Shown here piece after piece: positions 1-5,270 of a stretch of 6,788 nucleotides of DNA (position 1 is its first letter; each line of letters starts with the position of its first letter). Location of the stretch: contig JAIFNM010000021.1 of the NCBI GenBank assembly GCA_020047725.1, positions 1 through 6,788 on the forward strand. Direction: 5' to 3'. This DNA is from Betaproteobacteria bacterium (GTDB taxonomy: Bacteria > Pseudomonadota > Gammaproteobacteria > Burkholderiales > Rhodocyclaceae). The notes beneath the pieces are model-generated. The model did no database searches. It saw nothing but the letters and a program-made list of their open reading frames with translations, and was not told where the DNA came from. The position numbers and the translations under genes are program-made.

Positions 1-42
1 GATGCGTCCATGGAACAACGCAAGAAAGAGGGTTACTTCTGA
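1..42 (+). CDS. cysD: Sulfate adenylyltransferase subunit 2, 3' end only
   Basis: Only the last 13 codons and the TGA stop (40-42) are in the window. They read DASMEQRKKEGYF, which matches the usual C-terminus of CysD (a basic stretch ending EGYF). CysD is the catalytic subunit of ATP sulfurylase and makes adenosine 5'-phosphosulfate from sulfate and ATP in the cytoplasm, together with the GTPase subunit CysN. The stop codon shares one base with the cysN ATG (TGATG), so the two genes are translationally coupled. The identification rests on this short tail plus the adjacent cysN. Confidence 0.85.
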   Translation, partial: DASMEQRKKEGYF

Positions 43-1328
43 TGTCCGCCATTGAAAATATCCCGGCCCAGATTCAAGACAACGGCCTGCTGCGCTTCCT
101 TACCTGCGGCAGCGTCGACGACGGCAAGAGCACGCTGATCGGCCGCCTGCTCTACGACACCAAGACCATCCTCGCCGACACCTTGCACGCCATCGCGCGC
201 ACCTCGAAAAAGCGCGGTATGGAGGTCATGGACCTCTCGCTGCTCACCGACGGCCTGCAGGCCGAGCGCGAACAGGGCATCACCATCGACGTCGCCTACC
301 GCTACTTCACCACCGGCACACGCAAATACATCATCGCCGACGCGCCGGGGCACGAGCAGTACACGCGCAACATGGTCACCGCCGCCTCGACCGCCGATCT
401 GGCCATCATTCTGATCGACGCGCGCAAAGGCGTGCTGACGCAGACGCGCCGCCACTCGTACCTGACGCATCTGGTAAACATCCCGCACCTCGTCGTCGCC
501 ATCAACAAGATGGACCTCGTCGACTACTCGCAGGACGTCTTCAACAAGATCATGAAGGACTACCTGGACTTCGCCGCCAAGCTCGACATCGAGGATGTGC
601 GCTTCATCCCGATGTCTGCGTTGAACGGCGACATGGTGGTCGAACGCGGCGAGCGCCTCGACTGGTACAAGGGCCCGACGCTGCTCGACCTGCTCGAAAC
701 CGTGACCGCCTCGCACGTCGAGCACGAAGAGCCCTTCCGCTTCCCGGTGCAATACGTCTGCCGCCCGCAGGATTCGGCCAACCCGGAACTGCATGACTAC
801 CGTGGCTTCATGGGCCGCGTCGAATCGGGCAACATCAGTATCGGCGACGCTGTGACCGTGCTGCCCTCTGGTCGTGAAACCCGCGTCAAGGACGTTCAGG
901 TCATGGGTGTCTCCCTGCCCACCGCCTACGCCGAGCAGTCGATTGCCATCCTGCTGGACGACGAAATCGATATTTCGCGCGGCGACATGATTGTAAAGAC
1001 CGGCGAATTGCCCAACGTCACCAAGCAGGTTGACGCCATGCTCTGCTGGCTCTCCGAATCGCCACTCGACCCGCGCCGCAAGTATCTCGTCCGCCATACC
1101 ACGCGCGACAGCAAGGCCATGCTCGCCGGCATCGGGTTCCGCATGGACGTCAACACCATGGAACAGCAGAGCGCCGAAAAACTGGGGATGAACGACATCG
1201 CCAAGGTCAGCCTCAAGCTCGCGCAACCGATCTTTGCCGATAGTTATGGAACCAACCGGGGTACCGGCGCGTTTATTGTCATCGACGAATCAAGCAACAA
1301 CACGGTTGGAGCGGGGATGATTCTCTGA
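42..1328 (+). CDS. cysN: Sulfate adenylyltransferase subunit 1 (GTPase subunit)
   Basis: CysN is the GTP-hydrolysing regulatory subunit of ATP sulfurylase; GTP hydrolysis drives APS formation by CysD in assimilatory sulfate activation. The 428-residue protein starts at the ATG that overlaps the cysD stop, with a GAGGG ribosome site about 9 nt upstream (28-32). Translation-factor GTPase motifs are clear: P-loop GSVDDGKST at residues 23-31, switch I region EREQGITIDVAYR at 75-87, DAPGH at 100-104, and NKMD at 155-158. EF-Tu-like beta-barrel domains occupy roughly residues 235-428. It is shorter than E. coli CysN (about 475 residues) but ends at the expected conserved segment (GTGAFIVIDE near the end). 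There is no fused APS kinase (CysC) domain and no sign of damage. A hairpin terminator follows 25 bp after the stop, so cysN is the last gene of its operon. Confidence 0.97.
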   Translation: MSAIENIPAQIQDNGLLRFLTCGSVDDGKSTLIGRLLYDTKTILADTLHAIARTSKKRGMEVMDLSLLTDGLQAEREQGITIDVAYRYFTTGTRKYIIADAPGHEQYTRNMVTAASTADLAIILIDARKGVLTQTRRHSYLTHLVNIPHLVVAINKMDLVDYSQDVFNKIMKDYLDFAAKLDIEDVRFIPMSALNGDMVVERGERLDWYKGPTLLDLLETVTASHVEHEEPFRFPVQYVCRPQDSANPELHDYRGFMGRVESGNISIGDAVTVLPSGRETRVKDVQVMGVSLPTAYAEQSIAILLDDEIDISRGDMIVKTGELPNVTKQVDAMLCWLSESPLDPRRKYLVRHTTRDSKAMLAGIGFRMDVNTMEQQSAEKLGMNDIAKVSLKLAQPIFADSYGTNRGTGAFIVIDESSNNTVGAGMIL

Positions 1329-1353
1329 TCGCCGCTTCCTGAGCCCAAAAGTT

Positions 1354-1380
1354 AAATCGCCCGGCATGACCGGGCGATTT
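1354..1380. terminator. Hairpin terminator after cysN (copy A)
   Basis: A perfect 11-bp inverted repeat (AAATCGCCCGG, then loop CATGA, then CCGGGCGATTT) lies 25 bp after the cysN stop. On the plus strand the stem ends in TTT, followed by CCTTTGG, so the U-tract is short. The stem is symmetric and A-rich at its left base, so it could also stop transcription arriving from the right. An almost identical hairpin lies at 5104-5128 below the DUF3334 gene, as part of the larger direct repeat. Confidence 0.8.
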
Positions 1381-1522
1381 CCTTTGGTTCGTTCAAGCGA
1401 TCGGCCTGCAACCCGCGTCAATTGGCGGTCTACCAGCACATACCTCGAAGATGCCCTTGTTTATTGGCTTCCAGGCCACCTTGCCTCACATGGCCAGCGA
1501 GCTCAGCAAATCGTCGCTATCC
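1355..1522. repeat. Direct repeat copy A (terminator plus tail of DUF3334 gene)
   Basis: These 168 bp align base for base with 5104-5270, in the same orientation, with about a dozen substitutions and one single-base gap near 1414-1417 (roughly 92% identity by eye). The block contains the terminator hairpin, about 105 bp of non-coding DNA and the last 11-12 codons of the DUF3334 reading frame on the minus strand. Similarity fades just after 1522, about 12 bp before the degenerate RAYT end at 1534. The two copies bracket about 3.6 kb of mobile-element and secretion-gene DNA. Confidence 0.93.
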
Positions 1523-1540
1523 AGCCGGTCCAAAGGGTCG
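1486..1540 (-). pseudogene. Remnant of the 3' end of a DUF3334 (CheX-like) gene
   Basis: Read on the minus strand, this stretch gives SDPLDRLDSDDLLSSLAM followed by TGA (1486-1488). The final residues match the C-terminus of the intact protein at 5234-5926 (DSDDLLSSLGM), with one substitution and a different stop codon (TGA against TAA). Upstream the frame runs into the degenerate RAYT end and reaches a stop near 1550, so no full gene remains. The peptide reading is retained despite about 8% nucleotide divergence. Over so few codons this could be chance. Confidence 0.75.
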
Positions 1541-1549
1541 GAAACATTT
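1534..1549 (+). repeat. Degenerate 3'-end repeat of RAYT element 1
   Basis: AGGGTCGGAAACATTT matches GGGGTCAGAGACATTT at 13 of 16 positions, in inverted orientation relative to 2351-2366 and in the same orientation as 4487-4502. Moderate similarity continues rightwards between 1550-1680 and 4503-4633, through the RAYT 3' ends, so both places are the same end of related elements. Confidence 0.65.
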
Positions 1550-1588
1550 CAGTTGTTCCTATTCGTGTCCTCATGTTTTTCTATCCGT

Positions 1589-2323
1589 TCAGAATCCGAA
1601 GTCTCTTTGTCCAGCCACTGGCGCGGCCTCGTTTTGCGGTTTGCCTTCCGCCCGTCCGCGCTTGCCCGAGTTGAATCGGATACCCGCCGTGGCACACACC
1701 AACTCGGCAAACCGGTCGCGCCCAACGGGCATGCCAAGCTGCAGCGCCTGCCGAATATCTACCGCTGCCTCCGCGTCCAGATGAGGACGAAAAAGGGCCC
1801 GGTAGGCTTGCGCGCGTTCGTTGGCGCCATTGCCTTGGGCAAGATAAAGCGGGTGTGGCGTCAGCCTCGCATCGGGCAAGCCAAGCCCGTTGGCGCGGTA
1901 GCTCGACCAGCGATACTGGCCAGGGTCCACCACCATCCCTGCACGAACCGGATTGAGTTCGATGTAGCGGTAGCACGCCAGCAGATAGGTTTCTGCCTGG
2001 ACAAGACTGGACTTGTAGCGCCCTTCCCACAGGCTGCCGGTGCGCCGGTAGAAGCGGTTGATGTATTGGACGTAGCGCCGACCGAGTAACTGCATCAGCT
2101 TCGCTGGCGATCCGTTTGCAGTCGGTGTCAGCAATAGATGAACGTGGTTGGTCATCAGCGCGTAAGCATGAATGGCGCAGCGACAATCGCGAGCCGCTTC
2201 TTCCAGCCAATGGAGGTAACAGTGGTAGTCCTCTTCGGCGAAAAAGCAAGGCTCGCGATTGATTCCGCGCTGAACGATGTGCAGCGAGACTTCAGCGAGT
2301 TGGAGACGTGGGCGGCGAGGCAT
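1589..2323 (-). CDS. REP-associated tyrosine transposase (RAYT, Y1/HUH family)
   Basis: A 244-residue single-strand DNA transposase of the IS200/IS605-like Y1 group. The N-terminus has the family pattern MPRRPRL followed by HIVQRGINRE (residues 15-24). The HUH metal-binding motif is H60-V61-H62 in MTNHVHLL. SLWEGRYKSSLV (97-108) is the usual central motif. The catalytic tyrosine is most likely Y120 in CYRYIELNPVRAG, by alignment with Tyr115 of E. coli TnpA-REP. All key residues are present and the frame is uninterrupted. It is longer than the 165-residue E. coli protein because it carries the extra C-terminal region found in the larger RAYT group (about 165-244). The ATG at 2323 gives the canonical N-terminus; I see no strong ribosome site. 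RAYTs are usually single-copy domesticated enzymes that act on REP palindromes, but here a second, decayed copy lies 2.2 kb away. Confidence 0.94.
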   Translation of the reverse strand: MPRRPRLQLAEVSLHIVQRGINREPCFFAEEDYHCYLHWLEEAARDCRCAIHAYALMTNHVHLLLTPTANGSPAKLMQLLGRRYVQYINRFYRRTGSLWEGRYKSSLVQAETYLLACYRYIELNPVRAGMVVDPGQYRWSSYRANGLGLPDARLTPHPLYLAQGNGANERAQAYRALFRPHLDAEAAVDIRQALQLGMPVGRDRFAELVCATAGIRFNSGKRGRAEGKPQNEAAPVAGQRDFGF

Positions 2324-2325
2324 GG

Positions 2326-2496
2326 CTATGGGCTCATCGGTTGAAAAGGCAAATGTCTCTGACCCCTATAGTTGAGGGCACTAATTAACTGTTGGCCAGT
2401 TTTTAATGCGTGAGCATCTTCATCATATATAAACGCTTCCGCCGCCATCTGGAGGTTTGCGTATTTCAAATAATCAGCAATTGTTGGTGCTGTCAT
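2326..2496 (-). pseudogene. Truncated 5' end of a gene, possibly a large secreted (RTX-type) protein
   Basis: The ATG at 2496 has a good ribosome site (GGAGAAAT, with the GGAG ending about 9 nt upstream) and starts 2 nt after the stop of the upstream gene. The native part reads from MTAPTIADYLKYANLQ through TGQQLISALN, about 43 codons. At 2366 it runs into the RAYT end repeat, and translation continues through element DNA to a TAG at 2326-2328 (56 residues in all). There is no signal peptide. The opening, with IADYLKYANLQMAAEAF, resembles from memory the N-terminus of large exoproteins exported by type I secretion. With an ABC exporter upstream in the same operon, I infer the missing body was a type I substrate. 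That identity is tentative; the truncation itself is plain. Confidence 0.6.
2351..2366 (-). repeat. 5'-end repeat of RAYT element 1 (inverted pair with 4487-4502)
   Basis: AAATGTCTCTGACCCC on the plus strand is the exact reverse complement of the 16 bases at 4487-4502. It forms the junction between the RAYT leader and the broken reading frame to its right. The two exact copies face each other across 2,120 bp of secretion-operon DNA. Confidence 0.9.
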
Positions 2497-2498
2497 GA

Positions 2499-3338
2499 TT
2501 ATTTCTCCAAACGTGGTTTGAGGATTTTTTCTACGAAATCTTCGGTTTGAATTTCCTGAGACGACCATTCATGGCTGGTGGGCGGACGGTTCGGATTGCG
2601 AGCGAAGTTTGGACAAGCGTTGTTCGCCGCCAATAGCCACGGCGCACGGCCTCCCGAAGTATTGCCCTGTCCGCGATCCATCATGTAACCGATACGCTCG
2701 GCCATCACTTCGTTGGTCTTGAGGTCGATAACTTTCAGAGAACTGCCGGCAATCCAGTAATCACGTTCCTCGCGCGTCGAGATGTCGTCGTACGTGACGC
2801 CGTAACGAGGTGCAGGGTCAGGCGCAGGTATTTTGTCGAGGACGAAGTCTTGGGTCTTGAAAGTCGATTTGCCATCTCCGCCCATCAGGATGCTGGAGGT
2901 ATGCGTCACCTCCTTGATGCTTCCAACGTATCGATACCGCTTGCCGTCGTTCGGGTCGATGGCGTCGACATAGCGGTAGCCGTACCGGTTGGGAGAACCT
3001 GGAGGGAATTGGGCCTGACGAGTTTCAAATCCGCGCGCAAAACTTTGGATATATCCTTCTCCGCCTAAATCCCTCCCATACGGATCATTCATCTTGTACT
3101 GGTCGCCATAATTGATTTCGTTGGGTCTGAGCTTCATCAGCAGAATGCCTTCAATGTTCTCCGCCGTGCGATGAATGAACTCGCCCGATTTCTTGCAGCG
3201 TTCCTGGAACATCGCCTCGGCTTTGGCCAATCGGGCCTTGGCGTCCTCCGCCGTTGGTGTTTTCTGTGCCAGCGCGGTCAGTGTTGACAGCGAGAGCAGC
3301 ACACCCAAGAGAAGGTTTCGAATGGTCATCGGTTTCAT
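2499..3338 (-). CDS. Secreted protein of unknown function in a type I secretion operon
   Basis: I do not recognise the family. The chosen ATG at 3338 (MKPMTIRN) has a GGGAG site 8 nt upstream (3347-3351) and gives 279 residues; a TTG at 3353 would add only five. Residues 1-24 form a typical Sec signal peptide: basic start, leucine-rich core, and cleavage after ALA before QKTPTAED. There is no lipobox cysteine. The mature protein (about 255 residues) begins with a charged helical stretch (AEDAKARLAKAEAMFQERCKK) and is then polar and rich in Tyr, Gly and Asp, with no membrane segment. Two cysteines remain after cleavage, one near residue 48 (ERCKKS) and one near 243 (NNACPN), and they could pair in the periplasm. 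The start overlaps the stop of the 79-residue ORF and its stop lies 2 nt before the next ATG. A periplasmic helper or outer-surface role in export is a guess from context. Confidence 0.85.
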   Translation of the reverse strand: MKPMTIRNLLLGVLLSLSTLTALAQKTPTAEDAKARLAKAEAMFQERCKKSGEFIHRTAENIEGILLMKLRPNEINYGDQYKMNDPYGRDLGGEGYIQSFARGFETRQAQFPPGSPNRYGYRYVDAIDPNDGKRYRYVGSIKEVTHTSSILMGGDGKSTFKTQDFVLDKIPAPDPAPRYGVTYDDISTREERDYWIAGSSLKVIDLKTNEVMAERIGYMMDRGQGNTSGGRAPWLLAANNACPNFARNPNRPPTSHEWSSQEIQTEDFVEKILKPRLEK

Positions 3339-3574
3339 GCGGCATGCTCCCAAAGTGAGTTGTTTTGTGCTTCGTGTTCTCCAAAAGAGGAGGCCAAACT
3401 ACATCGAATGCTACTGTAACCCTCAGGAATAAACGTTCCTGGCGACCTATGCCTGTAGAGCCGCATAAACATTGCCTCTTTAGACTGTTGTGCTGTAGGT
3501 GGCCATTCAGCGCGGGTTTCGAGGCGATCATCGCCCAAACGCCCATCGAGCATACCGTTGCCGTTATCCATCAT
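3335..3574 (-). CDS. Small hypothetical protein (79 aa), or collapsed adaptor gene
   Basis: Not recognised. The ORF starts at an ATG (3574) that overlaps the ABC transporter stop as ATGA, and ends with a TGA (3335-3337) that overlaps the ATG of the secreted-protein gene, again as ATGA. This double four-base overlap is the main evidence that it is a real cistron. The product is polar and mixed in charge (early RLGDDRLETRAEW, later MFMRLYRHRSPG), with no signal peptide or membrane helix. Type I secretion loci usually have a membrane-fusion (HlyD-type) gene directly after the ABC gene. A very short ORF in that slot could be an internally deleted hlyD, but I see no HlyD motif in it. It may also be an unrelated small protein, or translated spacer. 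Confidence 0.45.
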   Translation of the reverse strand: MMDNGNGMLDGRLGDDRLETRAEWPPTAQQSKEAMFMRLYRHRSPGTFIPEGYSSIRCSLASSFGEHEAQNNSLWEHAA

Positions 3575-4500
3575 TCCTTCATCTCCCCCACCACCTCAAC
3601 CTTGGTGGCATGACTCTGCCCATCAAAACTAAACACCTCATCCACCTGCAACCCTCTCGGAATCTGATGCGTAATGAACAACATCGTCACCTTCCCCTTG
3701 AGCTTGTTGATCGTCTTGGCAAAGTGTTCCGCCGTCTGCTGATCAAGGTTGGAAACTGCCTCATCAAAGATCAGAATCTTCGGCCGCTTGAGCAAGGCTC
3801 TGGCAATCGCAATCCGCTGCTTCTGCCCACCCGATAATCCCGTCCCACGTTCCCCGATCTCCGTCTGATAGCCCTCCGGCAGCTTCTCGATCACCTCATG
3901 GATCTCCGCCGCCTTGCACGCGGCAATCACATCCTCGAAACTGGCATGCGGATGCGCCATGACCAAGTTGTCGTAGAGCGTTCCCGAGAACAGCACCGTA
4001 TCCTGCGGCACCACCCCGAAGACACTTCTCAGTTCATTGGCCGCCAGCGTACGGATGTCCTTGCCATCGAGGTTGATCTGCCCTTCCTGCGGCTGGTAGA
4101 AACCGAGCATCAACTTCGCCAACGTGCTCTTGCCACAGCCGGACGGTCCCATGATCACCGAGAGGTGGCCGGGCTTGAAGGTGAGGTCGAGGTTTCTATA
4201 TAGCCAGGGCAGTTGATCACCGTAGCGGAAAGCCAGACCGTGGATGCTGAGATACCCGTTACCGGTCTGTTCCCGCTGCGGAATCAGCGCATGCGGTTCC
4301 TGCGGCATGTCCAGGATATCGCCGAGCCGCTTGACGGCGATGTTGGCCTGCTGGAATTCCTGCCATAAGCCGACGAGGCGCAGCATCGGCTGACTCATGC
4401 GCCCGGCGAACATCTGGAAGGCGACCAGCATGCCGACGGTGAAGCCGTCGTTCTGCATCACCAGCGTCGCGCCGACGATTGCCATTGGGGTCAGAGACAT
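3571..4500 (-). pseudogene. Type I secretion ABC transporter, 5'-truncated (ATPase domain kept)
   Basis: The C-terminal part of a HlyB/LapB-type exporter ATPase. Counting the open frame from a GTG at 4527 (318 residues), residues 15-75 match the end of the transmembrane domain and its linker (VGMLVAFQMFAGRMSQPMLR, then QQANIAVKRLGDIL). The nucleotide-binding domain is complete: Walker A GPSGCGKST 127-135, Q-loop Q175, signature LSGGQ 231-235, Walker B ILIFDEA 251-257, D-loop SNLD 259-262, H-loop H287. Full exporters are usually about 580-720 residues, so any N-terminal peptidase-like domain and nearly all membrane helices are missing. Homology stops at 4486/4487, exactly at the RAYT end repeat. 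That repeat supplies an in-frame ATG (4498-4500, reading MSLTP) with AGGA 9 nt upstream, so a soluble ATPase fragment could still be made. Export activity is very unlikely. Confidence 0.88.
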
Positions 4501-4502
4501 TT
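4487..4502 (+). repeat. 3'-end repeat of RAYT element 2 (inverted pair with 2351-2366)
   Basis: GGGGTCAGAGACATTT, an exact inverted copy of 2351-2366 and a 13/16 match to 1534-1549. It lies about 40 bp after the stop of the RAYT remnant on its right and forms the exact break point of the ABC transporter gene on its left. Read on the minus strand, its AAATG contains the ATG that now opens the truncated ABC frame. Confidence 0.9.
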
Positions 4503-4541
4503 CAATTTTTCCTGTTCGAATTATCACGTTTCCCGTTTCAT

Positions 4542-4801
4542 TCAGAAACCGAAGCCTTCCTGTCCAAGCGTTGCCGCGGCCTCGTTATGCGGCCTACCTT
4601 CCGGCCGCCCGCACATGCCGGAATTGAATCGGAATCTACTAATCGGTTTGGAAGGCATTTGTCGCGGACGCTTCTGGTTCCACCGCCCAGCGCACTGGCC
4701 GCCTCATGCACCTCTGCCACGCTAAACGGCGGCGGGTAGCCTTGCGCGATCAGGGACGCATCGAACGGTACACGGAATAGACACAGGGGCTGCCGAGCGG
4801 C
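4542..4801 (-). pseudogene. RAYT element 2: degenerate 3' remnant of a second transposase gene
   Basis: On the minus strand the last codons read FRFNSGMCGRPEGRPHNEAA and then TLGQEGFGF, ending at TGA 4542-4544. This matches the RAYT 1 C-terminus (IRFNSGKRGRAEGKPQNEAA, ending DFGF). DNA similarity to the RAYT 1 3' region runs from 4487 to about 4633. Further upstream another frame reads AEVHEAASALGGGTRSVRDK, which resembles the RAYT region before the C-terminus, so there is at least one frameshift near 4635-4660. Similarity to the LFR-containing region may reach about 4801, but this outer part is uncertain. The HUH motif, WEGRYKSS motif and catalytic tyrosine are all absent, so the remnant is inactive. 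Confidence 0.75.
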
Positions 4802-5103
4802 CATAGGACCTCCTCGCGCCGAACTACTCCCTGAAGCTGCATGATTACTTTTCGTTGGTATTGTTAATCTGGGTAAAACTGGTGGTGAGTCTACCGATAC
4901 TCCGGCGGGAAAGATACATGACAAAAGGGATAGAGGCCGTTCAGTGGACGCCAAGAGGCGGAAAGGTCTTGATTCAGCCGCGCCAGCAAGGGCGCTAGTC
5001 TACGAACTATTCGTCTTATCGCATTGGTACAGGCAATCGAGCGAATCGGTGTAGAGGAGTACTGGCGCCCACTCCTACCACTGTTCTCTGACTCAGAAAG
5101 ATC
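4802..5103. other. About 300 bp without a recognisable gene
   Basis: Neither strand gives a frame with convincing protein features. The longest minus-strand ORF (4891-5169) runs across the terminator and the direct repeat and looks accidental. A plus-strand stretch near 5008-5100 is open and reads LIALVQAIERIGVEEYW, but has no start or recognisable family. Visible structure is limited to a hairpin at 5051-5078 and an 8-base match (TCTCTGAC, 5085-5092) to the RAYT end repeat, 11 bp before direct repeat copy B. It may be decayed RAYT 2 or other element DNA. Confidence 0.5.
5051..5078. repeat. Bulged hairpin near the right end of the insert
   Basis: GTAG-A-GGAGT (5051-5060) can pair with ACTCCTAC (5071-5078): eight base pairs with one bulged A around a 10-base loop (ACTGGCGCCC). 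Small bulged or mismatched hairpins near element ends are typical recognition structures of single-strand (Y1) transposases. No T-tract follows, so terminator function is unlikely. The placement near the insert edge is suggestive only. Confidence 0.35.
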
Positions 5104-5128
5104 AATCGCCCGGCATGACCGGGCGGTT
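5104..5128 (-). terminator. Hairpin terminator downstream of DUF3334 gene (copy B)
   Basis: CGCCCGG/CCGGGCG with a five-base loop, 105 bp below the DUF3334 stop. It is the second copy of the cysN terminator hairpin. Relative to copy A the outer stem has one changed base that pairs as G-U when read on the plus strand but mismatches on the minus strand. The minus-strand run after the stem is ATTGATCTTTCT, a weak U-tract. It probably terminates the DUF3334 transcript, less efficiently than copy A serves cysN. Confidence 0.6.
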
Positions 5129-5270
5129 CCCTTTGGTTCGTTCAAGCGATCGGCCTGAAACCCCGTCAATTGGCGGTCTGCGAGAACATGCCTCGAAGAT
5201 GCCCGTGTTTATTGGCTTCCAGGCCACCCTGCCTTACATGCCCAGCGAGCTCAGCAAGTCGTCGCTATCC
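5104..5270. repeat. Direct repeat copy B (terminator plus tail of DUF3334 gene)
   Basis: Partner of 1355-1522 in the same orientation, 167 bp. Here the block is in its natural context: it contains the 3' end and downstream region of the intact DUF3334 gene. Copy B is therefore likely the original gene end, with copy A the orphaned part, although copy A's terminator is also in a natural place beside cysN. Confidence 0.93.

Larger units (their letters stand above)
1534..2366 (-). mobile_element. RAYT (REP-associated tyrosine transposase) element 1
   Basis: The element is defined by its transposase gene and by related ends. The 5' end carries GGGGTCAGAGACATTT (minus strand, 2366 to 2351), 27 bp before the transposase ATG. 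The 3' end carries an imperfect inverted copy at 1534-1549 (13 of 16 bases), about 40 bp after the transposase stop. The right boundary cuts into the reading frame at 2367-2496. The left boundary lies about 12 bp beyond direct repeat copy A. Exact transposition ends of RAYT elements are not well defined, so the boundaries are inferred from the inverted repeats. Confidence 0.65.

Noticed and set aside
33..1226. 397-codon minus-strand ORF opposite cysN
   Set aside because: It is exactly antisense to a well-conserved gene in GC-rich DNA, shows no recognisable motif, and is the usual shadow frame.
1354..1380. Palindrome as a REP sequence, the RAYT substrate
   Set aside because: Its position after cysN and after the DUF3334 gene is explained by termination, both copies belong to a longer duplicated block, and it lacks the usual REP tetranucleotide context next to the RAYT gene.
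1451..2089. Long plus-strand ORF across the RAYT gene
   Set aside because: It is antisense to the transposase, begins in the direct repeat and has no protein features.
3151..3546. 131-codon minus-strand ORF overlapping the secreted-protein gene
   Set aside because: It overlaps the signal-peptide region of the 279-residue protein by nearly 190 bp, and the other frame (3335-3574) has overlapping start/stop signals on both sides.
4891..5169. 92-codon minus-strand ORF
   Set aside because: It starts beyond the terminator hairpin, crosses the direct repeat boundary, and its composition is unconvincing.
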